Position numbers and translations under genes: made by a program
Part shown: one piece after another, positions 1 through 11,758 of the stretch
How positions within the stretch are numbered: position 1 is the first letter of the stretch
Layout: every line of letters begins with the position of its first letter
Source: Gloeopeniophorella convolvens
Lineage: Eukaryota > Basidiomycota > Agaricomycetes > Russulales
DNA length: 64,000 nucleotides
Assembly (NCBI GenBank): GCA_022496205.1
Contig: WTXD01000018.1
Coordinates: 310,001-374,000 of the forward strand
Direction: 5' to 3'
The notes under the pieces: generated by a model
Told to the model about the DNA's origin: nothing
The model's database searches: none
Seen by the model: only the letters and a program-made list of their open reading frames with translations

Positions 1-1408
1 CTATGGCGCGGCGCATGCCAATGCTGCCTAGCACCGCGCAGGCATCTATGGTGGAACGGTGGCTACTTTGGTACGATCTTCCAGGTCAAGGCCGCGCTCC
101 CAGGGGCTGAGGTCCGTCGCAGCGCTCCGCGCGCGCACGGGCGCAGCGAGCTAGGCCCGCCCCCAGACGTCGTAAAAAGAGTCGCTGAATAACTTCGTCT
201 CTGGATATACTATTGAAGGACCCTCAATGGGATGAATATCCCGTTGGGTGTCCCTGGGGCTGGGGGCTTATCCTTCGCTCCCATTTTCCGAAGCCCCGTA
301 TATACACTCTAGTATGCAATACCGATGTCTTCCCCAAATCCGAGAGTTTTCTGTCCAGGACTGAGTGTGTCAGAGTGAAGCCGAAATCGAAGTCACAGCC
401 CCGCGAGAATGACCAGGCACGCGTAATGGTGTCACGACCAGCCGTGCTGCCGGAGGCAAGCGGTGATGGCACTCGCGTTGCATGCTGCGATTAGATTGCG
501 ATTCGTGCGGACCTCGAACTCAAATGTTACACTTCAGCTCCTCCGGAGGTGCACATCGCGTTCAAGCATCCTTGCTCGTCCAGGCGCCACAGAAACAATA
601 CAGATACATCAGGAATAGCATATAAATTATGTCTACCGAGTTTGAAGCACTCCTATGAACTAGGTCAGTGGTTCCTGACTAATTATGGTCAGATTTGTGC
701 ACCCTCATATAGATGATTTATTGTGCAGTAGGAAGCGCTTAGATTCAGTTGTGATTGTACGGGACAAATTGAATGATACTACAGAGTATTGTATCAAATT
801 TAAAAATATGTCTCTCGAGTAATTGTTGAGCGATTCATGGATCTGTGTTTCATCTGTTTCATCCCATTGAGGGTCCTTCGATAGTATCCGACGGAGGCTT
901 CGCCGGGACGGTCGATTTCGATCGGGGAATCGTGGTCACGTGATTACACTGATACACGCCGCACGCCGCCGCACGCAGATTCGATGTAAGCTGCTTCAAC
1001 TCACTTCAACGGGCGGGTGCTAAGCAGCGCCTGACGCTCGTACGCATCGCGCAGGTCGTAAAGTCTCGTGTATTTAGGGTGCGGGAAAGATCCCGGGCGT
1101 CGTGCCGAAGTACGACTGGACTTACCCCGGGTGGATTCTCCCCCGGGGTGCGCTGCCGCTCCCTCCGCGCTCACACGCAACGCGCCCAGCATCGTCACCA
1201 CCTTCCGCGAAGAAGACCTGACGGCATTATACAAGGGCTTCGTGCCGAAGATGCTTCGGCTCGTGCCTGGTGGCGGCGTGCTGTTGCTCATGGTCGAGTT
1301 CACGCTGAGCATGTTCAGGAAAGGTATGTCCGTGTTGCCTCGGAGCCCCACTGTTTCTAACGACGCCGCACTGCAGCCCTCGGCCCGCCGTACATATATC
1401 TGAGATAG
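1..1408 (+). pseudogene. Mitochondrial 2-oxodicarboxylate-type carrier, 3' part, decayed (copy A)
   Basis: This is the 3' half of a mitochondrial carrier gene that starts outside the window. Members of this family exchange 2-oxodicarboxylates and 2-oxoglutarate across the inner mitochondrial membrane. Readable pieces, in order, are WWNGGYFGTIFQVK (about 25-90), LNNFVSG (185-205), VVKSR (1054-1068), KIPGVVPKYDWTYP (1086-1130) and FREEDLTALYKGFVPKMLRLVPGGG (from 1205). A last exon, 1377-1408, ends the protein with LGPPYI and a stop. Introns of about 57 nt (ends near 1190) and 53 nt (1324-1376) are still clean. The reading frame is broken near 180 and near 1070, and a 675-bp element sits at 210-884. 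The family assignment rests on motif order. Copy B at 4918-6121 holds the 5' part of a close relative. Confidence 0.75.
210..884. mobile_element. 675-bp MITE-like element with 27-bp terminal inverted repeats
   Basis: The two ends are inverted copies of each other. Positions 210-236 (CTATTGAAGGACCCTCAATG and on) and the reverse complement of 858-884 agree with one mismatch. Both sides are flanked by TA (208-209 and 885-886), as for Tc1/mariner-type insertions. The element lies in a carrier coding region between the part encoding LNNFVSG and the part encoding the following glycine-rich turn, so it interrupts an exon. I see no transposase; the open frames inside are short and overlapping. It is most likely a non-autonomous element moved in trans. 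Confidence 0.8.
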
Positions 1409-1566
1409 TGTACAATATATTTTCCTTCACTATCTCCTTCCTGTCCATCGATACACGCCATGCACAACTCGGACCTACTTGACTGCCTACACGCTGTGGC
1501 ATCCGACCTCCAAGCACGAGCCCCCACTAGGTGATCACAGCTCGCAACCGTTTCTTATCAGTGTGG

Positions 1567-3103
1567 TTACGTCGATGGTCTGTCGACGACGGCCGGTTGC
1601 ACCTGCTTGGCAAGCGTGACGTTGATGTCATTCGGATTTTCAATTCGCTCGCGAAGCGTCTCTCTGCTGAGCAGAGATTCCATGATGGCCTAGGTGCGGT
1701 AAGTGCCCCACGGACGAGCGGAAGCAGCGGCCGGCGCTTACTATGGTGTCCAGCAGGCCGAGGTTCATCGCGAATATGCTGAAGACGTTCGTGGTCCGGA
1801 AATACTGCCAGGTCACGAGGAACGCTATGCTGAAGATGGATGCGAAGAGCCCGGTCTGTATTGCCTGGCGGATCAGATAGCTGATCACGGTATCCGACCT
1901 GAGGAATCCGCTGCGCGACTTGTGGAGCGCGCGCATCAGGAGGCCTGTCCAGCCGGCGGAGCGCCCATTCAATAAATGCGGTTCGCAGCTGGCTGCAAAA
2001 ACGCTGTGCTTACCGTTGATGAGGACGGCGCCCACCACTTGTGAGATGTACTCGACCGCGAGCAGGGCACTGAATAATTTCGTCCCGTGTTGTCCCCAAG
2101 GCTGTCTGGTGGGGTCGAACAGCATCAATGAGGACGCGTCATCAAACGCTAATCGAAATGGGTGCATACACCGCTGTTGTCCAGTTCAGGATGCAGAAGG
2201 CGATCGCGCTCACCGGCGAGATGAATGCTGGGACGGCCGTGAAGATCATCTGAATCTTACTCCCTGTCAGGCGGTACAGACTTCCGGGGAGGAGTCAGCC
2301 TGCTGAAGGATGGTGTGTCGAGCACAGCGAGTCGCATCCCCGCTCACCGGTTTATCATGTAGGCATTCGTCAAACTTGTGATCACACCTGTCACGATTGG
2401 CGAGGACGAGAACGGCCACAGGAAGACTTGAATGCAAAGCACTGCTGAGTGCAGAAACAGGCAGGAGAAGGCCTTGCTCACTCCGTGGCATCTTGAATGT
2501 CGAATATTGGATGATGCTGCCAAATCCTCCGTGAAACAGAGTACGGCGGCCGACTACGCTGCGTGCTCACCAATATTTCCACACAAGATAGATCATCCTG
2601 GGAAGCACGTAGATTCAGCTCCCAGAGTCTACATGTGAATTGGAATCGGTGACAAACGTCGATAAATGATACGTGTGAAGGAGGAAGAGAGCTCCCAAGA
2701 CAGCTCTGGCGGATGGATCAGCGGGATGCCAGACGGCAGTGAGGACTAGTGGGTGGACCAGCACCTCAGTCTAAACGAATCCTTGTATCCTATTCAAACG
2801 AGCGTCAGAACTAGAGGATCAATAGTACGAGCTTTACGGACGTACGATACTCGAGATAGCAAAGGAACTGGTGCAGGACATATCCGTAGAGCGCAAAGTT
2901 CACTGTGCGAGGTGACGGAATGATGGCTATTTAGCCTCACCAATGAACGGTAGATTTTGGGACTCACGGATGACGGCGATCAGCAGCGTTCCTGTACAGC
3001 GGAGGTGCTAATCGTAAAATTGGACAGAGGGCTCAGCCAACAAGAGCATACCGAGGATCACCGGGACATCGTTTTGCTGCGAGTCGGAGTCGGGAGTTGG
3101 CAT
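1567..3103 (-). CDS. DUF6534-type integral membrane protein, many introns
   Basis: This belongs to the large basidiomycete DUF6534 membrane family, whose function is unknown. The ATG is at 3103-3101. Spliced pieces in order read MPTPDSDSQQNDVPVILG, TLLIAVI, LNFALYGYVLHQFLCYLEY, a segment with ALFLLHTYHLSTFVTDSN, VFLWPFSSSPIVTGVITSL, NAYMINRLYRLTGSKI, KLFSALLAVEYISQVVGAVL, then the diagnostic KSRSGFLRSDTVI (about 1870-1910) and TGLFASIFSIAFLV. It ends with SLLSRETLRERIENPNDINV and a TAA at 1567-1569. Introns of about 50-70 nt have good GT and AG ends, and most junctions keep phase. One junction near 2440-2560 is unresolved, so a small defect there cannot be excluded. Several hydrophobic segments fit a multi-pass protein. 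Carrier pseudogenes lie on both sides. Confidence 0.72.
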
Positions 3104-4429
3104 GGAGCGTGATTCACGCAACTACGGGGTAACAGTGGCAGGGAAATAGTGGCGGCCAGTGGGTGAAAGCAGTCGTCACCACGTCAGTGGCATCTTAAAT
3201 GCAAAACAGTGCACTAGCGCGCGTTCCAAGCGCAACGATTCGGACCTCATGTTGACCTCATGCATCCCGGCGGCTCGTATGCCAATCGGAGAGGTGTATT
3301 TCCGTATGCTGAAACTTTACTTGGAAGCTGGCGGGCGTCATCGATTGAATGTGGGACTCGGACTCACATTAACGGGGCGTGCCCTTTACAGCAATGGAAC
3401 TGAATCAAGCTCTGGAGTCAGACAGTAGACTCGCATTACACGTTACCGGTTGCCCGGGGTACGAGCACTGGCTTCCGAGCAGCTTCGGAGGTCTTCCGGA
3501 GACATGGCGTCGCGGAACGTTAAAGCTGGATTCAGAGCACGCGGCTCTGTTGTTAGACTGGTGACCGAGTCTCTTACTGCGCTGACGATGGCAAGCATGT
3601 ACCCCCCGGGTTAGAGACTGGGAGAATTCGGGAATCGGGATGGCGTGATAGCCTGGACTCAAAAGTAACGCTATGTGACAATTTTGACAGGCGCCGCCGA
3701 ATTGGGCCTACAGTACTAATTGGGCACGCGCCTTCAGCGCTTCAGCTCCGTCCCCCCGCTGCCTCAGAATCAACTGGCCAGGATGCGCTACGCTCAAGTC
3801 CCCGCGCCATGTTGGCGGACGACCGGAAATGACGCAAGCAGCATGAGGTAGTAGAGGGCACAGGTGCGTTATTCGATAGGGGTGCCACAAGTGGTGTGCG
3901 TCTAGTAACCTCGTGCCAGGTCTCCCTCTGCTCCCGGAACTCATCAACATCGCTCGAACTCTCGTAACAAGTTGATGACAGATAGCTACAGACCTCTGCT
4001 CGAATGCTGCAGGTGTCAGTGAGCATGGCCTTGGCAAATGCCCTCCGGCTCGAAGTCCTGAAGCTCTTACTTGGGTGCTATACTGGAGTCATGGCAGGCT
4101 CAGCGACCAGGATCGACGTTGTTTGGCCTGGAATCTGGGCTCACGCCTGCTCCACCGCTCTCGAATGTATGTTCTTGTATCTCCGACCATACCAAGGATC
4201 ACACTGTGTGCGATTACTGTGCTGGCCAGCAACCCTTCTTGTACTACTCGCGGTCGACTCATAGATTGGAGTCGGAGTGCGTTTGAGCCAGTAGCAGTCC
4301 TACGATTTACTTGGCAGTATGAGCTATCGAACAACTGTACTGCGTGTGTTTGCATGACCCCGCAGAGTCAGTCCATGAGAGATAATTGAGGTTCGAACAC
4401 GTACATCGCTGAATTTGAGCTCAGAGCAT

Positions 4430-4474
4430 GGCCTCGCGAGTGGCTGACCCGTCCGGGTCGCGCGCCGCGAGGCC
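4430..4474. repeat. Perfect-arm inverted repeat (hairpin potential)
   Basis: Arms GGCCTCGCG (4430-4438) and CGCGAGGCC (4466-4474) are exact inverted copies. Inside them GACCCG (4446-4451) pairs with CGGGTC (4454-4459). It is 0.45 kb upstream of the copy B carrier start. Its role is unknown. Confidence 0.6.
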
Positions 4475-4524
4475 GTTCGAATTCCAACTGCTCAACGCGG
4501 CGCGACATCGCTACGATGCTGTGA

Positions 4525-4553
4525 TGGTCACGGTCACCGGTCACCGGTCACTG
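4525..4553. repeat. Short direct repeat of GGTCACC
   Basis: The stretch reads GGTCACGGTCACCGGTCACC followed by GGTCAC, a 7-bp unit repeated about four times. Because the unit contains GGTCACC, the run is also partly self-complementary. Confidence 0.5.
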
Positions 4554-4917
4554 CTCGGGTTTGGTTCGGGTTCGTGATGAGTCTGTTCTGCGTTGTATCC
4601 TGAATCTCTATCCTGATTCCTATACTCTTTGCTTGTTGTTTCTGCCCCCCATGTATATCTCCTGCGACGAAGGCCTGTAACTTTGTGGAATCAACGCCTG
4701 TGAGTCGGGCTTTTTGTTCCAACTTTGTTCTCGAATTCCTGTGTGCGCTCGTTCCTCGCCCATCACAGATGCCCATCCTGCAAGTCGGTGCGCTGGGCGG
4801 CTCATGGGGTGGCTGTTCAGACCAACTCACCACTTGCAACCGACCTCTCCTTCCTCTTTGCGTCTCCTTTTCTGCGCTTCATAAACAATACCCACTCAAG
4901 GCACACCAGACTCCGTC

Positions 4918-6121
4918 ATGTCCGCACCGACTGCTAGGAAGCGTATGCTGCATATAGGCGACTGCCAGTTGTGTGCTGATACTCGCTGCCCATCTACGGT
5001 CTTGCCATTCACTCTGTGTGACATTCGCCGTCGCGCGGGCGCTATCGCCGATGTCTCCAAGATCCTGACATTCCACCCTCTTGGTACGCAATATCTCCCC
5101 GTTCGCCGCTGCGTCACTCACCACCACGCGGTCGCGTGCGCGCTGCAGATGTTTTCGGTACCTTTCCTTGGTGTGGATCATGGCGAGACGTCGGCGCGAT
5201 CCAGATGCCGTGGTGAACACCCTCTTCCTTCTGTCAGTCAAAGCCCGCATGCAGATCGAGCGCGGGAAGTCGTCCATCGGGTTCCTTGGCTCGTTCCGTT
5301 CTCTCATCCGCGAGGGGGTTTGGGTAGCAATCCTGCCGCGCCTAGGTTGACACTGAAATGCTCTCCCTTCAGCTTCGGGAGGCTACGGTACTGCGGTGGG
5401 TAGCGAGCTCCCTTGCCGTGCCGCGCACAGGCATGGTGCCCCTCTGCTCCTAGAGGCACTGGGGCGAGCCACGGAAATGTGCGCGGTTTCTCCGTCTTAC
5501 TTCCTGCGTGCTCATCGTCGCCCCACTCAGCGCCGCGAACATTCTGGTGCAAGACGTTCAAGGCGCTCTCCGGCGAGGTGGAGATGACGCAGAAGCTCTC
5601 CATTCTCATGGGCTCAGGCATCGCCGGCGCAACGGAGAGCTTCGTTGTCGTCCCCCTCGAACTCGCCAAGATCACGCAAGCCCACTTCTTTTCCCTGCGC
5701 CGCCCCCTAGTCACTAACCCGTTCTCCCGGCAGGTTGCAGGACAAGCCGGGCACGCACGGCGGCCCGCTCGACGTCATGCTGCAGATCGTACAGAAGGAT
5801 AGGCTCCTGGGCCTGTACTCCGGCATGGAGGCCACGTTCCGGCCGTTCTGGCGGTGCGTGTCACTGCGGATTGCGGCGCGATGCGGTGTATGCTAACGCC
5901 TCCCGGCACCGCGCAGGCACCTATGGTGGAACGGCAGCTACTTTGGCACGATCTTCCGGGCCAAGGTCGTCGCCCAAAGGCCAAGGGCCGTCGCATCGCT
6001 CCGCATGGGCACGGGCACAGCGAGGGCACCCGTCCCCGGACGCCGTAGAAAGAGCTGCTGAACGGCTTTATCTCTGATCTGTCGGGGGCTTCGTCTGGAC
6101 GGTCGTGAATACGCAGTGAGT
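4918..6121 (+). pseudogene. Mitochondrial 2-oxodicarboxylate-type carrier, 5' part, decayed (copy B)
   Basis: The start MSAPT is at 4918. Family motifs then follow in order: GAIADVSKILTFHPL (about 5035-5083), VKARMQIERGKSSIGFLGSF and SLIREG (5238-5310), PLLLEALGRATEM (near 5440-5480), FWCKTFKAL, MTQKLSILMGSGIAGATESF (5584-5643) and VVVPLELAKI. They end with LQDKPGTHGGPLDVMLQIV, GLYSGMEATF (5735-5850) and WWNGSYFGTIFRAK (5925-5970). At least two 1-2 bp frameshifts are visible, near 5435 and 5543. The C-terminal third found in copy A is missing: similarity continues only into the next intron (about 6361-6400) and then stops. The original role would be dicarboxylate exchange in mitochondria; this copy cannot make the full carrier. 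Confidence 0.72.
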
Positions 6122-6352
6122 GTAGGTCACGTGCGTGACCTCACTGGACTGGCACACGAGGACAGATGTATTCGCTAGGGGAGATACAGCACATGGAGAA
6201 TAAGGAGAAGGAGAAAGAAGGGAGAACTCTGCTGGACCGGGCTGTTCAGTCATGTTTAAGTATCTATAGTAAATGTATGCCGAGTGATCCTGTCCACAAT
6301 GTCGCTGTCTTGATCTGTGTCGGTATGACTGTCATTGTGACCTTTCGGGTTA
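6122..6352. mobile_element. 231-bp insertion flanked by an 8-bp direct repeat
   Basis: CAGTGAGT occurs at 6114-6121 and again at 6353-6360. Carrier similarity runs up to the first copy (GTVVNT) and resumes after the second with intron sequence also seen in copy A (TTTCGATC near 6366 and 910). An 8-bp target duplication suits an hAT-type insertion. Terminal inverted repeats are weak (AGGTCAC near both ends), so the class is uncertain. There is no coding capacity. Confidence 0.5.
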
Positions 6353-6360
6353 CAGTGAGT

Positions 6361-6743
6361 TGCTGATTTCGATCAAGGAATCGCGGTCGCGTGGTTACAC
6401 CGCTGGCCTGGGTACTTAGCTGATACGCATATCTCCAGAATTTGGCGTATATCCCAATACATTGATCGGTATATGTAGATACGTCCAACGCGTGTATTTG
6501 ATGAGTATTGATTTCGGTATACGCACGGTAATTCGGCATGGCCATGCCGTGCCATGTATTCCCCATTTGGGTGCTACTGTGACGACCTGCGGGCTGCAGC
6601 GCCGCCCACGCATCCATTGCCTGCTGCTGATCCTGGGGTCCCGCGTGCTTGTGTGCCATCACTCTGTTTACTTACAAGCAATCTGTGGTCGTTGACTTTG
6701 AACTGTATATATGCATTGGGTCATTAAGCACACAGATCTTATG
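6361..6743. other. Intergenic stretch
   Basis: The first 50 bases resemble the carrier intron of copy A. The rest shows no gene and contains several palindromic AT-rich words. It is the 3' flank of the minus-strand gene ending at 6744. Confidence 0.4.
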
Positions 6744-8330
6744 CTAGATATCTCCCATTTCGTCATCCTCTGGTGCACCATCCTCCTCCATGGCATCCAT
6801 TTCGATGCTCAGGTTACTCATCAGGATGTTGGGGTCTACAGCTTGGATAGCACTGGCATTGACATTACCCCTCTGTGCAGTAAGAGCGCCAGGCCCGGGG
6901 AAGAAGACCCTCTCCGTCCCGAACATCGATTCGTCTTCCTTGATCATATCCTTTCCCCACCTATACACGCGTCTTGAGTACGCGTTCGGACATGCTACGC
7001 AAGAGCAACAAATAACTCACGCAACCCATTCAGGCGAATAGCGGTCCTTTCCATGAGTAGCGACGAGGGTCTTGATCTCTGCTGAAAGGTCGGGCCAGAA
7101 CCCGGTGTCGGCCCCTTTAGTTAGTCCTCGGTCGATGATTATCTGTGCAGTTTTACGCTGCCATGATGTTAATATTTGATTGATGCCGACAATTTGAGAA
7201 CGTACTGCTAAGGCCATATGCGCTTCGATAGCTTTCACTGTTTGTGGTTCAGTTGTACCCGTCCGATGCTGTGCTATAATCGACCTCGTGAAGCTCGATA
7301 GACTGTGACGTTCTTCCACAGACCGGAAGATCTATCCTCACGTTAGCTATGCGGGGACTTGCTAGAACTCGTGCTAGCGATCACTTACGATTTTCCGCAG
7401 ATTGCCACGATGGTCGCTTTGATACTTGGTTATGAATGCATGGACCTCCCGCTGCATGACCTGGTCATTCTTATAGTTATTGAGGTGCACTTGCGGGCCT
7501 CCTCCATGTCTTAGCCAGTCCTATCGGGGGTTGCGTTGTTTGTAAGCGGGTTAGAGTATCCCCGGGTGAGCTCGTGAGCTCACGAACCTCGAACGCGAGG
7601 GTAAGGTCTCGCCCATAGCTGTTGAGCGGCCCTGCCAACCAGTGCCTCAGGACTTGTTTGAGCGCACCCTGTGTGATGAGAAGGATGTTAGATGCTGGTT
7701 CTTGGTGCATAGAGCTTCACTTACTGATTGCTTCAGTGTAAGTTGCCAGTTTGCGCGTGAATTCTTCTCTAGTGCATGAACGCGGTTACCGATCTTCTCG
7801 ATGGCCAGTCTGGTATTTGCCTCACGTTCCTGGGCTGCTAACACTTGGCCCAGTAGCGCGATGATAGCGTGCATGGGGCCATTGGCATCCTGTCGTCAAA
7901 GTCTGGGTCAGTCAGCGAAAGAGTCCTATCCACCGCCACTTACAGAGGTAACATCGTGCATAAACTTACGATTGGCATCGTTTAGCTTTAGATCAGTCGC
8001 GATCTTGTCCACATTCTGTTTCTGCGCATGACTGGGTTGAGGTGGAGGCCCACGCGGGTTAGGCTGTTCTGCACGTGTGAAGGCCAGCCCCGGCATGGAC
8101 CCCATCATGTCCATGGTGGGGAAGCCTTGAGGGAACGACGGCATATACATACCCGCATGCAACCCAGCGGGATGCATTGCTGTTGAGGCGCTGGCAGCAT
8201 GCGGGCTCACGTTGAAGCTCGCATTGCGACTTAACGGCCCCTGCGGGTCCAGCGACGGTGTGCTGCTATCGGGAGTACGGTGACCAGCATCCCCTATACC
8301 TCCGAAGGGAGTGCTCTCCCTGTCTGACAT
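6744..8330 (-). CDS. Pro/Ser-rich protein of unknown function, accessory gene of the transposase-type cassette
   Basis: I do not recognise this protein. The ATG is at 8330-8328 (MSDRESTPFGGIGDAGHRTP). A low-complexity Ser/Pro/Met-rich N-terminal part runs to about 8040. Then come a charged stretch ending KFMHDVTS, an intron, and a predicted coiled coil beginning GPMHAIIALLGQVLAAQERE (7874-7740). Further spliced segments are NYKNDQVMQREVHAFITKYQ (about 7480-7410), a helical segment with SIIAQHRTGTTEPQTVKAI (7319-7017) and an acidic tail MEEDGAPEDDEMGDI (stop at 6744). The junctions around 7480-7700 are not fully solved. It has the same strand as the coiled-coil gene and the transposase-type gene upstream, so these may be parts of one mobile unit. 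That link is inferred. Confidence 0.55.
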
Positions 8331-9058
8331 GATGGTAATATGGTGCTGGAGATGCGAGAGCAAAGTAGTACTGGGTGTGCGGGAACGTGTGGTGAGAGTC
8401 AGGTCAACGACGAAAAAAAAACCTTGAATTGGATGTTTGATGTCCCACGTGGCTCCACTCTCAGATTTGCTTCCGCTGGCTTGGTGGATGTTGTCTAGGG
8501 TCATGGTCAGAGACGCTATGCCAGAGTGTGCCAACTCTTGAATCCTGATTTATTGAAGCATTGACTCGATAGATTCAGCCAGTGCAAGTGGCACTGGCTG
8601 TAGGCGTGGTTACAAGGATGCAGGAGGGCGTGAAGTCGCAACGCAGGTGGGGCATATGCGTACCCTAGAGAGCATACCGCGTTCTCGCCCTGCAAGCACG
8701 AGCAAATGTAGAACTGAACCGAATCCTTGGAGCAAATAAGCCTGCCGAGTAGTAGATGTTGTACAAGAAATGTGCCAGACGCGAGCATACTGGGAGATCT
8801 AGGAGAGGAACTGAGCATGGATGACGGTAGCAATGTTGAAGGAGCATGAGAGCGTATAATTCATAGAAGGTATTGAAAACATGTTACGGAGCGGTAGCGG
8901 TCTTCGGATGCGCACGTGGGGCTGGCGCGCTTCAGTCAGTCTTCTCACACAAGCGGCGCCTACCCCTGTGCATCCGCCACCTCCCCCATCCTGTACTGCT
9001 CCCCTGCTATGAAGCGTAGGCATTTCTTCCCGTCAACAGAGAGCAAACTTGCTACCCT
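8331..9058. other. Intergenic region between two minus-strand genes
   Basis: About 0.73 kb, with no ORF that carries a recognisable motif or continues across splice sites. It probably holds the promoter of the gene starting at 8330 and the terminator of the gene ending at 9059. Confidence 0.4.
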
Positions 9059-10283
9059 TTATTCAGACAACGCGATCGGGTCCGACATGGTACCTGTGTA
9101 ATCCAAGTGCGTCCGCCTCTCTGCTTTGAGTGCCACTAGCTTGGACCTCTTCTCAGGATGCAACCGCTCGTTCCTATCACTCGAAGAAGGTACATCCTGG
9201 AACATGTATATGCATATCAGCTCAACAAGTTCACCATCAAAGTCATTTCCACGTACGTCTGCCTCGCGTTTCACTTTAAGGGGTCTTTCATCAACACCAC
9301 CAGTGCTGGATGTGCGCGCAGCCTTAGGGGTGGTGTCTTCCAACCGCTGGTGGTCATTTCCCATACCTGCATGCTGGATTGGGATGTACTCATAGTCGTC
9401 CCCATTCTCGATGTCTGCCAGACGTGACTTCAGGCCCATGTACAGGTTTCGTGCACATCCCGCTGCCCTCTGCGCGTCTTCCCACTCCTTTTCAAAGTAG
9501 TTGGCCAGTTTCGCATCAGAGTACGATTTCCATACAGACTATCCTCCGAGGTGAGCAGTTTCCATCAAGCGATGAGTGTAAACTCACATTTACCTCGACG
9601 TCCGCCACGAAATCATCCAATTCCGCGCGGGCCCTCTCCTGATCACTTTCTGAGCCATTACATTTCTCTAAGCGAAGTAGCAAGCTGTCGCTCTCCTCCC
9701 AACGCTTTTTGAAGAAATCCAAGACTTTCTGTTGACGAGCAAGCTTGTACTCCACCGTCCGCATCTGCCACTTGGCTCGTCTCGCCTCTTGGCGCGCTGA
9801 GTCTAGGGCCTTGACCAACTCTTTGTTCTTGTCGAGTACGTGGCTACATTCCTCACAGGCGCAGCTGAGGCATTCATCTGAAGATGACTCGGTGACGCTG
9901 TCTTTCAGCAGAGTGAGGCGTGTCAACAGCTCCTCTGCAGATAGTTTCATAACGAAGGTGGCTTTACCTTCCCTATCGGACTCGTTCTCGATGGTATCCC
10001 CCAATCCTGCATGTGATTCATCTGGGGAGCTGACTGCACCAGCATCATCGCCGCCGAAAAACTGACTGTCAGTTGTCTGACTGTCTAGCGCCCCGCCCGG
10101 TGCAAAGAAACTGGTGAGTGTTAGTCTATTGATTAAATCCAGGGTGATGTGCAAGCGTTCTGACCTTTCATTCACAGCTCGCGTTGCCCCTGCAGCATGT
10201 CTTCTGGGACGCATAGACGCTGTTGTCATGTCCATCGGAGATGATTCTCCCGCAGGACGGTATTCGCTGTCTGATGAGCGCAT
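9059..10283 (-). CDS. Coiled-coil protein of unknown function
   Basis: Not recognised as a named family. The chosen ATG is at 10283-10281 (MRSSDSEYRPAGESS). The reading frame is open further upstream, but that part is a poly-Lys/Arg low-complexity run. A short intron removes about 10112-10166 and joins to SFFAPGGALDSQTTDSQFFGG. The middle (about 9960-9610) is a long charged helix, for example DKNKELVKALDSARQEARRA, with a CACEEC cysteine cluster just before it. A second intron (about 9540-9600) leads to the last exon, which reads KSYSDAKLANYFEKEWEDAQ and stops at 9059. It lies between the large transposase-type gene and the Pro/Ser-rich gene, all on the minus strand. Confidence 0.55.
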
Positions 10284-10612
10284 GAGATGGGTGGTCGGCC
10301 ATTTTTTTTTTTGCTTCCGTCGTTGATTTTCTCTCGGTGATTCACAGTCCGGCGGGTCGCCGCACCGCACGTGCCGTCAACTCACTTGTTCTGCGGGCTC
10401 AGGGATTCAACAAGCTTGTGTCTCAAATGCCCCGATCCTAGATGCATTTCTAACTGACATCTGGGGGCATCCATTGCAACACTACAGGATCGCTGACATG
10501 GCTGCCTCTATCGCCGATTTCTCCCCCTTCTGCAGCACGCGCTTGCACCTGCGCCTGTCCGCGCACACTCTGCCTCGGCACTTGCATGCGGCCTCGCTCC
10601 TGCTCTTGCGCG

Positions 10613-10690
10613 GATCCGCGTCCGCGTCCACGTCCACGCCCACGTCCACGTCCACGCCCACGCCCACGTCCACACCCACGCCCGCGGTCG
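10613..10690. repeat. Hexanucleotide repeat encoding a Gly-Arg tract
   Basis: The plus strand shows tandem CGTCCACG/CGCCCACG-type words. On the minus strand they encode about eleven Arg-Gly pairs in the C-terminal tail of the transposase-type protein. Such RGG-like tracts often bind nucleic acid; here that is only an inference. Confidence 0.7.
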
Positions 10691-11758
10691 CCGCCGCACG
10701 CATCGGGCGCAGCCTCATCCTCGGTGGTGGCGTCACCATCTCGTTTTCGTTTATGTCCACGGGTCAGAGAAGAGGTGACGGCCTGTGGGCTCTCCTGGAT
10801 GAAATGATAGCTGGTGCCCGCATCAGGAGGGAGGCGGGATGTTGATGTGATGGATCCGGGGCTCGCGAGGCTAGCGGGACTGCTGGGAGGAAGGTCTTCG
10901 GCTGTTAGAGGCATAGAGTACACGTTCTTTGAGTAGCTTGGACCGGGGAGTGGTGGTGGCATGGATGAAGCCGCGTGAGTAGCTTTGATTGCACGGGTGA
11001 TCAGTTCAATGCGGGGCTCAGGGAACCATGACTCGCTGAGCTCCCGGAAAGGGTGCAAATCGTTCGCGCTGCGCAACTGCGCGAGGTTGAGAATCCGATC
11101 CTCCGGGGATGCACGGTGGTGGACACGGTCCTCGCGCAAGGACGTCTCTGACCGTTCTTGGCGCACGCGCCGGGTTTTCGCAAGCTTGCACCCATGGGAG
11201 GCGCAGTTATGAAATGTATGAACACAGCAGATCATGTGCTATATTCATTTATCAACCTGTCTATCCGGATTCAAGTGAGATGTTTCGAGACTGACCTCCT
11301 GAGACACAAATACATATCTTGCTGGGACAGCCGGAGTGATTGTCGGCATGCGATAAGGCTGCACAGTGGGTAAGACCTTCCATAGCTTCAGCAGAGCACC
11401 GAATACGCGCGCGCGGTCCCCAACAATCTCCATCACCTGACCAAGTTGTCGAGGCAATTCAGATTGAAAGAAAACGAAGCCTTCTCTACAAAAACCTCCC
11501 CCTCTTATAGCAGGAAATAAGATCTTAATAAGTTATTATTGGGAACTGGGCTTATTTTGTCCTTATCCGTCTAAATTGCCACACTAGTCATAAGACCTAC
11601 ATCTTATTAGCATCTTTAAAAGAACTCTCAAAGATAAGGCACATAATAAGACATGAATAAGCTAGTCAAAAGGTGATCACACTATGATATAAAAGCAATG
11701 AGAAAGGAGCTGATATTCCAATATACACTACTAACATTCTACACTAAAGTAACTAATG

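Larger units (their letters stand above)
3104..4917. other. Intergenic region, no gene recognised
   Basis: About 1.8 kb with only short, overlapping, non-descript open frames on both strands. It holds the 5' flank of the DUF6534 gene, a strong inverted repeat at 4430-4474 and a short GGTCACC repeat near 4525-4553. Confidence 0.5.
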
